The notes under the pieces are model-generated. The model was given only the letters and a program-made list of their open reading frames with translations, ran no database searches and had not been told where the DNA came from. A stretch of 62,098 nt of DNA from Pedobacter sp. Leaf250. Its GTDB lineage: Bacteria; Bacteroidota; Bacteroidia; Sphingobacteriales; Sphingobacteriaceae. This document shows, piece by piece, positions 34,669 through 43,025 of the stretch. The position numbers and the translations under genes were made by a program. How positions within the stretch are numbered: the first letter of the stretch is position 1; every line of letters starts with the position of its first letter. The stretch lies in NCBI RefSeq assembly GCF_920984735.1, contig NZ_CAKLBU010000025.1:1-62098 (forward strand). The letters are read 5' to 3'.

Positions 34669-34717
34669 TAGTCATCGGATGAATATCTGCGTGATGTTTA
34701 TATTCATCCGATGACTA
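34669..34717. repeat. Perfect 18-bp inverted repeat downstream of pruA
   Basis: TAGTCATCGGATGAATAT (34669-34686) and its exact reverse complement (34700-34717) flank the 13-base spacer CTGCGTGATGTTT. There is no T-run directly after; a normal terminator follows at 34724-34751. It could be an RNA-stabilising hairpin or a binding site. Confidence 0.75.
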
Positions 34718-34723
34718 AATATC

Positions 34724-34751
34724 AAAAACCTCTGAGCAATCGGAGGTTTTT
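34724..34751 (+). terminator. Intrinsic terminator of pruA
   Basis: AAAAACCTC (34724-34732) pairs with GAGGTTTTT (34743-34751), followed by more T residues. Confidence 0.85.
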
Positions 34752-34854
34752 CTTTTTTAAAGGATTTGGTAAGCACTTGCAATAACAAAACCGCTCATTT
34801 CCAAATCCTCTAAAACTATCGCCATTTCCAGCTGTTCTATATAAAAAAAACATC

Positions 34855-35109
34855 ATGGAAAATCAAGATAACGAGAATTTAAAAGATAAGAACGCTGATA
34901 ATTCAGCAGATAAAACCAATATGCCCGATGGCTTGGTTCCCCGCCATCATAGCGATGAAAACAACGAGAAAAACAAAGTAAAATCTGATGCGGGTAACCT
35001 TGGCAGAAATTTTGGAAGAGGTGATTTTGGTTCGGAAGAAGCTAGAGAAGATGCCGAAAAAGGCAACAAAGGAGAAGCTGGAAACATGCCAAATACAGAA
35101 GAAAAATAA
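34855..35109 (+). CDS. Small hydrophilic, probably disordered protein
   Basis: 84 residues. No hydrophobic segment, many Asn, Asp, Glu, Lys and Gly residues (NENLKDKNADNSADKTN, then NLGRNFGRGDFGSEEARED). It looks intrinsically disordered and cytoplasmic, like small stress-associated or hydrophilin-type proteins; this likeness is compositional only. It lies between the pruA terminator and a terminator at 35109-35142, so it is monocistronic. Confidence 0.65.
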   Translation: MENQDNENLKDKNADNSADKTNMPDGLVPRHHSDENNEKNKVKSDAGNLGRNFGRGDFGSEEAREDAEKGNKGEAGNMPNTEEK

Positions 35110-35142
35110 AGCCTTGGCATCATCCAGGGCTTCATTTTTTTA
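35109..35142. terminator. Terminator between convergent genes
   Basis: AAGCCTTGG pairs with CCAGGGCTT (one G-T pair), loop CATCAT, followed by a T-run. It overlaps the last codon of the convergent SulP gene. Confidence 0.75.
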
Positions 35143-36744
35143 TTTGTTGATATCCTCCAGAATCTTATTTGTTAATTTTGGAACCGTATAATGTTTTTGT
35201 ACATTCTCGAGGGTAACAATTATGCCTTTTGTATAAGCATTATGTTTGTAATTAAAAATTGTTTCCAAAACATCTGGATCGATATACCGGGCATTTGAAC
35301 CATCAATAATTACGTTTGTTTCGCGAGGAATATTTGTTAAAACAACTTGAATTGCCGCTTTATTTAAGAATGAAACTTCTTCTGCCAGTTTAATTCTAAT
35401 GTTCTTTTTATCTCCATCATTAGTAATTCTGTAGAAGTATGGATTACGCATGTTGGTACGCAACAGGTAGAAAATCGATACCAGCATCCCTATAGCAACA
35501 CCTTTTAACAAATCGGTAAACAACACAGCCACAATGGTTACTACAAAAGGTACAAACTGATCCCAACCTTTGTGGTACATGTGTTTAAATAATCCGATCC
35601 TTGTTAACCGATAACCCGTAACCAATAAAATAGCCGCTAAACAGGAAAGTGGAATCATGTTGATGATTTGCGGAATAAATAGTAATGAGAGCAGTAGCCA
35701 AACACCATGAAAAATCGCCGACATTTTGGTTCTCGCTCCTGCATTGACATTAGCCGAACTGCGGACAATTACAGAAGTCATCGGTAAACCGCCAATCATA
35801 CCGCTCGCCACATTTCCGATGCCTTGCGCAAGCAATTCTCTGTTAGTTGGCGATACCCGCTTAATTGGATCGATTTTATCTATCGCTTCAATACTTAACA
35901 AAGTTTCTAAACTCGCCACAACTGCAATAGTTAAAGCAACAATGTAAACATTTTTATTTGTCAGCTGCGAAAAATCGGGCGTGGTAAACAGGCCCATAAA
36001 CTCACTAAAACCACCAACTACAGGTATTTTAACCATTTGATCTGCCCTTAGAGCATAATCAGTACTGGCAAAAAGTATGGTTCCAACTACACCAATAGCT
36101 ACAACGATTAATGGAGCTGGCACAATTGCCAATTGCCTAACTTTTGGCCAAAACAATAAAATTAAAATTGATAATAAGCTAATGACTACTGCCGCTAAAC
36201 TGAAATGACCAAGCGCTGCTGTGATAGCAGAAAATGTGTTTTCATGATCCTGCTGAAAGAAACCCTCATCGCCACTAAAATCGCTATCAACACCCAAAGC
36301 ATGTGGAAGTTGTTTCAAAATTAAGATTAAACCAATGGCAGCCAGCATCCCCTCAATTACGCTTGATGGAAAATAATTACCAATGGTTCCAGCTTTAACC
36401 AAACCTAAAATGATTTGAAAAACACCTGCCAGTACCACTGCAAGTAAAAAAGTTGGATAACTCCCCAATGAGGTAATTGCTCCTAATACGATCACTGTTA
36501 ATCCAGCTGCCGGACCGCTTACGCTAAGTTGCGAACCGCTACAGGAAGCGACAACAATACCTCCAATAATACCTGTAATTAAACCAGCGAATAACTCTGC
36601 GCCCGAAGCCAGTGCAATACCCAAACAGAGCGGCAAAGCCACTAAAAAAACAACAATACTTGAGGGAAGGTCTTTCTTTAAATTCTTTGCAAGAAAATAT
36701 TTTTTCACGTCCGATCCTGAAAAGGCCGGGTTAAACTTTTGCAT
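35140..36744 (-). CDS. SulP family inorganic anion transporter with STAS domain
   Basis: 534 residues. About 10-12 hydrophobic segments span residues 25-415, starting with LPSSIVVFLVALPLCLGIALASG and GQLSVSGPAAGLTVIVLGAI-like sequence, the SulP signature region (SGPAAG). The C-terminal STAS domain (about 430-530) includes NVIIDGSNARYIDPDVLE. Members carry sulfate, bicarbonate or other anions; the substrate here is unknown. Inner-membrane location. Convergent with the small hydrophilic protein gene. Confidence 0.92.
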   Translation of the reverse strand: MQKFNPAFSGSDVKKYFLAKNLKKDLPSSIVVFLVALPLCLGIALASGAELFAGLITGIIGGIVVASCSGSQLSVSGPAAGLTVIVLGAITSLGSYPTFLLAVVLAGVFQIILGLVKAGTIGNYFPSSVIEGMLAAIGLILILKQLPHALGVDSDFSGDEGFFQQDHENTFSAITAALGHFSLAAVVISLLSILILLFWPKVRQLAIVPAPLIVVAIGVVGTILFASTDYALRADQMVKIPVVGGFSEFMGLFTTPDFSQLTNKNVYIVALTIAVVASLETLLSIEAIDKIDPIKRVSPTNRELLAQGIGNVASGMIGGLPMTSVIVRSSANVNAGARTKMSAIFHGVWLLLSLLFIPQIINMIPLSCLAAILLVTGYRLTRIGLFKHMYHKGWDQFVPFVVTIVAVLFTDLLKGVAIGMLVSIFYLLRTNMRNPYFYRITNDGDKKNIRIKLAEEVSFLNKAAIQVVLTNIPRETNVIIDGSNARYIDPDVLETIFNYKHNAYTKGIIVTLENVQKHYTVPKLTNKILEDINK

Positions 36745-36864
36745 AACGATATAATTATCTAGTAAATTTTAACGAATAAAATCGTGGAAGAAGTTAAAAC
36801 TGTAACCGCACAGCTATACAAGCCATGGCACATAACGAATTTTAACTTATCCCAAAGGGGAGAA

Positions 36865-37209
36865 CTAGATAAAATTTGGTGGCGGTGTTGGAACTGTAGG
36901 GAGATAGGGATCTACATATCGTTTGAAATGCTCAATAAAACTGCTCTTCAAAATGATGTGACTTGAAGAAAACTCATAAGAAAAGATCGGATGATTAAGT
37001 TCAAGAAGTTTAAAATCTGAAAATTTCGCAGAGTCTTTAGCTGGATCTTTACCGCCATCATGCTCTAACTCAATTTGCATGATTACCGCATTCATGATTT
37101 CCTTATCAATACTTGTACAAAATACTGGTGCGCCAGAAATTATCATCTTCGCAGAGAAGATGAGCATAAATGCTGCAACAATGAAATATTTGTACTTCCT
37201 TAAAATCAT
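36865..37209 (-). CDS. Hypothetical membrane-anchored or exported protein
   Basis: 114 residues. A basic start (MILRKYKY) and one hydrophobic stretch (about 8-28) form a signal peptide or anchor; the rest is soluble (EIMNAVIMQIELEHDGGKDPAKD, then HPIFSYEFSSSHIILKSSFIEHFKRYVDPYLP), ending in a Pro-rich VPTPPPNF. No family is recognised. The codon pattern and hydrophobic leader support it as real. It lies 120 bases upstream of the SulP gene on the same strand, possibly co-transcribed. Confidence 0.6.
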   Translation of the reverse strand: MILRKYKYFIVAAFMLIFSAKMIISGAPVFCTSIDKEIMNAVIMQIELEHDGGKDPAKDSAKFSDFKLLELNHPIFSYEFSSSHIILKSSFIEHFKRYVDPYLPTVPTPPPNFI

Positions 37210-37546
37210 TTTAGATTTTCTAATCTTATTCTAATGTGATCTTACAAAAATAAACGGATAATTGGTTTTTCAATACTTTAAGTTGTAAAAAAAATGTAGT
37301 GCTACCATGAGCATGATTTATAGCATCAATTTTACTCATATTGATTTTACTTAAAATTGATGAGATTTACTTGTGCAATAGCAGGAAGTAGCTGAAATTT
37401 AAAAATGAACAATAAAATAAAATCAATCAGGAGTTAAAACAATCACATTAGCTCATTCGCCTATTAATTTTGGGCTATTCGAAACTTAATAAGTTACCTT
37501 GCATTACCGCTAGTAATTTTTAATTTTAAATCCTCATACCTTTGCA
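37210..37546 (+). promoter_or_regulatory. 337-base region upstream of the carboxylase gene with dyad and -7 element
   Basis: No gene is seen. An 11-bp inverted repeat, CATCAATTTTA (37324-37334) and TAAAATTGATG (37352-37362), could be an operator. A -7 element TACCTTTG lies at 37537-37544, only 2 bases before the ATG at 37547, so a transcript from it would be leaderless or start inside the gene. Confidence 0.5.
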
Positions 37547-39088
37547 ATGGATAAAAAAATAGCAACACTTCAGCATAAAATTCAACAGGCTAACCTTGGT
37601 GGTGGGCAAGCAAGAATTGACAGTCAACATAAAAAAGGAAAACTTACCGCTCGTGAGCGTATTCATTTTTTAATGGATGAAGGAAGTTTCGAAGAAATAG
37701 GCATGTTTGTAACCCACCGCAGTACCGATTTTGGTATGGAACGTGAAAAATATCTGGGCGATGGCGTGGTAACCGGCTATGGTACAATCAATGGCCGCTT
37801 AACATATGTGTTCTCGCAGGATTTTACTGTTTTTGGTGGATCATTATCAGAAACCCATGCCGAAAAAATCTGTAAATTGATGGATATGGCCATGAAAAAT
37901 GGTGCTCCTTTAATTGGTTTAAATGATAGTGGCGGCGCCCGGATTCAGGAAGGTGTGGTTTCATTAGGTGGATATGCCGATATTTTTTACAAAAATGTTC
38001 AGGCTTCGGGGTTAATACCTCAACTTTCGGCTATAATGGGCCCATGTGCAGGTGGTGCAGTTTATTCTCCGGCCATTACCGATTTCATTTTAATGGTTGA
38101 AAATACATCTTACATGTTTGTTACGGGACCAAATGTGGTTAAAACTGTTACGCATGAAGAGGTAACATCAGAAGAATTGGGTGGGGCAACAACACATGCT
38201 ACCAAATCTGGTGTTACGCATTTTGCCTGCGCCAATGAAATTGAGGCGATCAATCATGTCAAAAAATTATTAAGCTACATGCCTCAAAATTGTGAGGAAA
38301 TACCTTCACAATTGGCTTACGAAATTGGCGATGAAAGTAGGTTATCACTCAATACATTCATGCCTCAAAATGCTTCACAACCCTACGATATTCGTGAAAT
38401 TATAACTGAAGTTGCTGACGCAGAGAGTTTTTTAGAAGTTCATAAAGATTTCGCAGAGAATATTGTTGTTGGTTTTGCCCGTTTAGCTGGACGAAGCATA
38501 GGTATTGTTGCCAATCAGCCTGCTTACTTGGCTGGCGTTTTAGATAGTAATTCATCTACCAAAGCCGCTCGTTTCGTACGTTTTTGCGATTGCTTTAATA
38601 TCCCATTATTGGTTTTTGAAGATGTTCCAGGCTTTTTGCCAGGAACTGATCAAGAATGGAACGGCATTATAACGAATGGGGCAAAGTTGCTATATGCTTT
38701 TAGCGAAGCAACTGTTCCACGCATTACAGTAATCACCAGAAAAGCTTATGGTGGTGCTTATGATGTAATGAACAGCAAACACATTGGCGCAGATATGAAC
38801 TATGCCTGGCCTAGTGCAGAAATTGCCGTAATGGGTGCAAAAGGAGCAGCAGAAATAATTTTTAAAAAGGAAATTACATCAGCAGAACACGCAGAAGAAA
38901 AATGGCTGGAAAAAGAAAAACTGTATTCAGATATTTTTGCAAACCCCTATCGTGCCGCAGAACGAGGTTTTATCGATGAAGTGATTGAACCTTCTCAAAC
39001 CAGAACAAAATTGATAAAAGCATTTAAGATGCTGGAAAATAAAGTGGTTAATAATCCCCGAAAAAAACATGGCAATATACCCTTGTGA
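37547..39088 (+). CDS. Acyl-CoA carboxylase beta (carboxyltransferase) subunit
   Basis: 513 residues, the propionyl-CoA/methylmalonyl-CoA carboxyltransferase class. The crotonase-fold halves are seen: GKLTARERIHFLMDEGSFEEIG at the start, NDSGGARIQEGVVSLGGYADIF and IMGPCAGGAVYSPAITDFILM in the N-half, and IVANQPAYLAGVLDSNSSTKAARFVRFCD, VPGFLPGTDQEW and YGGAYDVMNSKHIGADMNYAWP in the C-half. It transfers carboxylate from biotin to acyl-CoA, or the reverse in sodium-pump decarboxylases. No biotin carboxylase or carrier gene is adjacent, so its partner is elsewhere. Confidence 0.95.
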   Translation: MDKKIATLQHKIQQANLGGGQARIDSQHKKGKLTARERIHFLMDEGSFEEIGMFVTHRSTDFGMEREKYLGDGVVTGYGTINGRLTYVFSQDFTVFGGSLSETHAEKICKLMDMAMKNGAPLIGLNDSGGARIQEGVVSLGGYADIFYKNVQASGLIPQLSAIMGPCAGGAVYSPAITDFILMVENTSYMFVTGPNVVKTVTHEEVTSEELGGATTHATKSGVTHFACANEIEAINHVKKLLSYMPQNCEEIPSQLAYEIGDESRLSLNTFMPQNASQPYDIREIITEVADAESFLEVHKDFAENIVVGFARLAGRSIGIVANQPAYLAGVLDSNSSTKAARFVRFCDCFNIPLLVFEDVPGFLPGTDQEWNGIITNGAKLLYAFSEATVPRITVITRKAYGGAYDVMNSKHIGADMNYAWPSAEIAVMGAKGAAEIIFKKEITSAEHAEEKWLEKEKLYSDIFANPYRAAERGFIDEVIEPSQTRTKLIKAFKMLENKVVNNPRKKHGNIPL

Positions 39089-39100
39089 TGATGGAAGATG

Positions 39101-39290
39101 GATGAGGTAAGAGGGAAAATGGATGATAGAAATTTCGAAAGCTCACACCTAATCCAATTATCCATCTTACATATTTACATCTTACATACAATGGGAGGGG
39201 GATGAGGTAAGAGGGAAAATGAATGATAGAAATTTCGAAAGCTCACGCCTAATCTCCATTATCCATCTTACATATTTACATCTTAAATAC
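39101..39290 (+). repeat. Tandem duplication of about 100 bases
   Basis: Two near-identical copies start at 39101 and 39201 with GATGAGGTAAGAGGGAAAAT and run to CATATTTACATCTTA-type ends at about 39189 and 39290. A third partial copy of the 3' half is at 39322-39358. Differences are few (GGATG/GAATG, CACACC/CACGCC). There is no open frame, and each copy ends in heptamer-like CATCTTA units. Confidence 0.85.
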
Positions 39291-39295
39291 ATTTG
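39288..39295 (+). promoter_or_regulatory. Possible -7 element TACATTTG upstream of the MFS gene
   Basis: TACATTTG fits TAnnTTTG and lies at the edge of the second repeat copy, 70 bases before the MFS start. A -33 element is not evident. Confidence 0.3.
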
Positions 39296-39364
39296 TAAAG
39301 GTGGTATTTGTAGAGCCATATCTCCATCATCCCTCTTACATATTTACATCTTACATATCATCTC

Positions 39365-40534
39365 ATGTTAAAAAGAATAGACATCCTCCTCATGGCCTTT
39401 TGCACAGGTCTTATTGTTGCCAATATTTACTATTGCCAGCCATTGGTTATATTAATAGCGAAGGAATTTAACTTAACCGAAACTTACGCAGGACGAATTA
39501 CTTACATTACCCAGATAGGTTATGCGCTTGGCTTGTTTTCGCTTGTGCCTTTGGGCGATATGTTTGAGCGTAAAAAACAGATTTTGATAATTACCGGATT
39601 GGCAATTTTAGCCCTGCTAACCGCGGCGGTTTCTCATTCATTTTTCTTATTGGAAATAGCTTCATTACTCATTGGAATTTGTTCCATCGTTCCCCAATTA
39701 ATACTTCCCTTAGCAGCTAATTTGAGTACCGATGAAAATCGGGGCGCCAACATCGGTATGATTATGAGTGGTTTGTTAGTGGGTATTTTAGCCTCGAGGG
39801 CAGTAAGTGGTAGCATCGGTTTTTGGCTGGGCTGGAGAGCAGTATATTATATAGCCGCAGGCATTTGTTTGCTGCTTATTGCCTTAATGGCAAAACGTTT
39901 TCCGCAAAGTTTCCCAGCATTTAAGGGAAGTTATAAACAGTTAATGGGCTCCATGTTTGGCTACATCAAAACACAGCCTGCATTAAGAGAAACTTCAATC
40001 ATTAATTTTTTGGCTTTCGCTATTATCAGTGCTTTTTGGACTACCATGGTGCTGTTTTTAGCCAACCCTCCTTTTAATTTTCAAACCTTACAGATCGGTT
40101 TATTTGGAATTGCCGGTGCTGCTGGTGCTTTAGCAGCTCCGCTTGTAGGAAAGTTAAGCGATGGCAACAATCCCCGCAAAAATTTGATGATTGGTTTTAT
40201 CCTGCAGCTTATTAGTGTAGCATTATTTTATTTCACAGGAAACCATTTATATCTCTTTGTAATCGGAATTGTACTTATTGATATTGGTCAACAGGCCATA
40301 CATGTAACCAATCAAACCCGGATTTATACTTTAATTCCAGAAGCGAGAAATCGCTTAAATACGATTTTTATGTCAGTTAGCTTCATTGGTGCCAGTTGTG
40401 GCTCAGCATTGGGTTTGTGGCTATGGGGGCACGGCGGCTGGGAAATGTTTTGCTACGGCATGACGGCGATTATTATCATTAACATTTTAATTTATTTATT
40501 TTACGGAAACAAAAAATCTTCAGTTCACCTTTAA
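39365..40534 (+). CDS. MFS transporter
   Basis: 389 residues with about 12 hydrophobic segments. MFS features: the loop 2-3 motif GDMFERKKQILI, a second-half counterpart GKLSDGNNPRKNLMIG, and a central basic loop (KRFPQSFPAFKGSYKQ). The N-terminus IVANIYYCQPLVILIAKEFNLTE matches drug/sugar efflux MFS_1 members. Inner membrane; substrate unknown. It is followed after 7 bases by a beta-barrel gene and then a GNAT gene, so these three probably form an operon. Confidence 0.92.
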   Translation: MLKRIDILLMAFCTGLIVANIYYCQPLVILIAKEFNLTETYAGRITYITQIGYALGLFSLVPLGDMFERKKQILIITGLAILALLTAAVSHSFFLLEIASLLIGICSIVPQLILPLAANLSTDENRGANIGMIMSGLLVGILASRAVSGSIGFWLGWRAVYYIAAGICLLLIALMAKRFPQSFPAFKGSYKQLMGSMFGYIKTQPALRETSIINFLAFAIISAFWTTMVLFLANPPFNFQTLQIGLFGIAGAAGALAAPLVGKLSDGNNPRKNLMIGFILQLISVALFYFTGNHLYLFVIGIVLIDIGQQAIHVTNQTRIYTLIPEARNRLNTIFMSVSFIGASCGSALGLWLWGHGGWEMFCYGMTAIIIINILIYLFYGNKKSSVHL

Positions 40535-40541
40535 ATTATTT

Positions 40542-41123
40542 ATGAAATCTAAATTCGCTACACCGCTCATCTTATTTATGTTAATCGGTATTTCATGCTG
40601 CACAAAAGCTCAGGAAATGCCTAATCAAACTTTCACTGTTCAATCATTAAATAAGTTTAAACTGTATTTTTTAGGGGTAGGAATTGAACGTGAACAGAAA
40701 ATATCAAAGCAATCTAGCTTATATTTTAGTGCTGCAATAGAAGCAGTTGCACCATTCTATCCTGAGCAACCAAGAAATTCAAGTGATGTCATTGGAATAG
40801 ATTATTCTATTAATTTTGCTCCAATACTCGGTTTAGGTTTCAGAAACTATTTTAATTTATCAGAAAAGGAAAATATAAAAAAAACCACGAAAAACAATCG
40901 TGCAAGCTATTTCGGCGTAGAATATAATTTAATTGCACCCATTCTGATAAACGAGCGTTATACAACAAATTACATACATTCTATTTCTCCTGTTTGGGGT
41001 TTTCAAAAGAACACATTAAAAAACAAAAACATTGAATTGGCGCTCGGGCCATCTTTTCAAACAGACTTCTATCGCAGCCGATTTTCTATATTAGGCAGAA
41101 TTGGCTTCAGCTATTTACTATAA
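40542..41123 (+). CDS. Hypothetical exported protein, probable outer-membrane beta-barrel
   Basis: 193 residues. Signal peptide MKSKFATPLILFMLIGISCCTKAQ; a lipobox-like SCC is present, so a lipoprotein is possible. The mature protein alternates polar and hydrophobic residues (LYFLGVGIEREQKIS, NFAPILGLGFRNYF, LGPSFQTDFYRSRF) and ends GRIGFSYLL, as in small outer-membrane barrels. No family named. It is coupled to the MFS gene (7 bases) and to the GNAT gene (2 bases). Confidence 0.7.
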   Translation: MKSKFATPLILFMLIGISCCTKAQEMPNQTFTVQSLNKFKLYFLGVGIEREQKISKQSSLYFSAAIEAVAPFYPEQPRNSSDVIGIDYSINFAPILGLGFRNYFNLSEKENIKKTTKNNRASYFGVEYNLIAPILINERYTTNYIHSISPVWGFQKNTLKNKNIELALGPSFQTDFYRSRFSILGRIGFSYLL

Positions 41124-41125
41124 TT

Positions 41126-41545
41126 ATGTTATTAGTACAAATTGAACAAATATTCCCTTCACTCACCTGGCGCATTCGCCATGAAGTGATGTATCCTGAA
41201 ATGCCATTTGATAGTGTCAAATTGCCTGATGATTTTGATGGTTTACATTTTGGGCTCTATGCCGACCATAAATTAACCGGTGTGGTTTCTCTGTTTCATG
41301 AAGGCGATGTTTATCAATTTAGGAAACTTGCCGTTTTAAATGAAGCACAAAAATCGGGTTATGGTTCTCAATTGATGAATTATATCTTAGATTTTTGTAA
41401 AATTCAGAAGGCAACCAAGCTCTGGTGTAATGCAAGGGTAAATGCTAAAGAATTTTATTATAAATTTGGGTTTCACGAAACTGAAAAAACCTTTTTTAAA
41501 GATGGATATGATTTTGTGGTAATGGAAAGGGATTTACAATTTTAG
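41126..41545 (+). CDS. GNAT family N-acetyltransferase
   Basis: 139 residues. The acetyl-CoA binding region FRKLAVLNEAQKSGYGSQLMNYILDFCK (about 69-96) carries the Q/R-x-x-G-x-G/A-type loop as QKSGYG. WCNARVNAKEFYYKFGFHETE is the typical C-terminal motif. The substrate is unknown. Starts 2 bases after the upstream gene. Confidence 0.9.
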   Translation: MLLVQIEQIFPSLTWRIRHEVMYPEMPFDSVKLPDDFDGLHFGLYADHKLTGVVSLFHEGDVYQFRKLAVLNEAQKSGYGSQLMNYILDFCKIQKATKLWCNARVNAKEFYYKFGFHETEKTFFKDGYDFVVMERDLQF

Positions 41546-41614
41546 ATTGACGAATTACGATTGATGGGCAACTCGCATACCTAAATTGTAATAAATGTTG
41601 TTGATGACTGGTTT

Positions 41615-41747
41615 GCTACATGCAAATCTAAAATCGTACATCTAAAATCTTAAATAAAAATATGGTTGAATGAAACAAGATAAACGAAAGGGTCTGCCAC
41701 ATGCAAATTTAAAATCGTATATCTAAAATCTTAAATAAAAATATGGC
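41615..41747 (+). repeat. Tandem duplication of the M42 peptidase leader, including its start codon
   Basis: Copy 1 (about 41615-41666) and copy 2 (about 41696-41747) are spaced 81 bases apart and share nearly all bases, from GC(T/C)ACATGCAAAT to AAATATGG. Each contains heptamer units (AATCTAA, AATCGTA, CATCTAA, AATCTTA and variants). Copy 1 ends in ATG GTT GAA TGA, a three-codon reading frame, while copy 2 ends in the real start ATG GCT AAG. Confidence 0.85.
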
Positions 41748-42879
41748 TAAGAAAAAAGAAGACGCTAGCCTGCCTAAAGCGCAGGAAAAGAAAAAACACG
41801 TAACAGTTGTAACTAAAAAATCGCTACAGTTTTTAGAGGAATATATCAATAACCCTGCTCCTACAGGTTACGAATGGGAAGGTCAGAAGTTATGGTTAAA
41901 TTATTTAAAGCCATATATCGATGAACATTTTGTAGATAATTATGGTACCGCTGTTGGTGTAATTAACCCAAAAGCACCATATAAAGTTGTAATTGAAGCA
42001 CATGCTGATGAAATTTCTTGGTACGTAAATTACATCACCAGCGATGGCTTAATTTATGTTATTCGCAATGGTGGATCCGATCATCAAATTGCACCATCAA
42101 AACGTGTAAATATCCATACCGAAAAAGGATTGGTAAAAGCTGTTTTCGGCTGGCCAGCTATCCACACTCGTCACGGAGAGAAAGAGCAGGCACCAGAATT
42201 GAAAAATATTTTCCTCGATTGTGGTTGTACTTCAAAAGAAGAGGTTGAAAAATTGGGCATCCATGTGGGTTGCGTAATCACTTATGAAGATGAATTTATG
42301 GTATTGAACGATCGTTATTATGTTGGTCGTGCCCTGGATAACCGTGTGGGTGGTTTTATGATTGCTGAAGTTGCCCGTTTATTGAAAGAAAATAAGAAAA
42401 AACTTCCATTTGGTTTATACATTGTAAACTCTGTACAGGAAGAAATTGGCTTACGTGGTGCTGAAATGATTGCCCAACGCATTAAACCTAATGTGGCAAT
42501 TGTTACAGATGTAACACATGATACCACCACGCCAATGATCAATAAAAATACCCAAGGCGATTTATCTGCAGGAAAAGGACCAGTGGTTTCTTATGCTCCG
42601 GCAGTTCAAACCAATTTGAATAAGTTGTTGATTAAAACGGCAGAGAAAAACGAAATTCCATTTCAACGCCAGGCATCATCTCGCTCAACGGGAACTGATA
42701 CTGATGCTTTTGCATACTCAAACGGTGGTGTTCCTTCGGCATTAATTTCGTTGCCACTACGTTACATGCATACTACCGTAGAAATGGTACACCAAGAAGA
42801 TGTGGATAATGTAATCAGCTTGATTTATGAAAGCTTATTAAACATTAAAGACGGGCAAGATTTCAGAGAATTTAAATAG
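41743..42879 (+). CDS. M42 family metallopeptidase (aminopeptidase/endoglucanase-like)
   Basis: 378 residues. Two-metal sites: EAHADEISW (His, Asp), LDNRVGGFM (Asp), VNSVQEEIGLRGAE (catalytic Glu pair), TDVTHD (Asp) and PLRYMHTTVEMVHQED (His). M42 enzymes are cytoplasmic tetrahedral aminopeptidases acting on short peptides. The N-terminus is a Lys/Glu-rich extension (MAKKKEDASLPKAQEKKKH). The start is set by the second copy of a duplicated leader. Confidence 0.93.
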   Translation: MAKKKEDASLPKAQEKKKHVTVVTKKSLQFLEEYINNPAPTGYEWEGQKLWLNYLKPYIDEHFVDNYGTAVGVINPKAPYKVVIEAHADEISWYVNYITSDGLIYVIRNGGSDHQIAPSKRVNIHTEKGLVKAVFGWPAIHTRHGEKEQAPELKNIFLDCGCTSKEEVEKLGIHVGCVITYEDEFMVLNDRYYVGRALDNRVGGFMIAEVARLLKENKKKLPFGLYIVNSVQEEIGLRGAEMIAQRIKPNVAIVTDVTHDTTTPMINKNTQGDLSAGKGPVVSYAPAVQTNLNKLLIKTAEKNEIPFQRQASSRSTGTDTDAFAYSNGGVPSALISLPLRYMHTTVEMVHQEDVDNVISLIYESLLNIKDGQDFREFK

Positions 42880-42887
42880 AATCTCTG

Positions 42888-42932
42888 TCTTCATTGCGAA
42901 GAGCACAACGACGTGGCCATCTCTTTTTTACA
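42888..42932. repeat. Degenerate REP-like palindromic element
   Basis: CTTCATTGCGAAGAGCACAACGACGTGGCCATCTC resembles the CGTCATTGCGAGG-type intergenic element of Pedobacter-like genomes, an impression from memory. It contains the short dyad CTTC...GAAG and lies just after the M42 stop. Confidence 0.35.
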
Positions 42933-43025
42933 GGATAAGGTTTAAGGATAATTTCTTAGACCTTATTTTGTGATTTGCCAAAAATTGATAATGTTGACAT
43001 CAATTATTCTAAAATACATCCATAC

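Noticed and set aside
36784..36966. Forward open frame of 60 codons between SulP and the hypothetical gene
   Set aside because: It overlaps the end of the better-supported reverse gene at 36865-37209, has no signal or motif, and starts in the SulP promoter region.
39101..39358. Insertion sequence remnant
   Set aside because: No transposase frame, no terminal inverted repeats and no target duplication; it reads as a simple tandem duplication.
41615..41747. CRISPR-like direct repeats
   Set aside because: There are only two copies, the internal units are 7 bases, spacers are absent and no cas gene is near.
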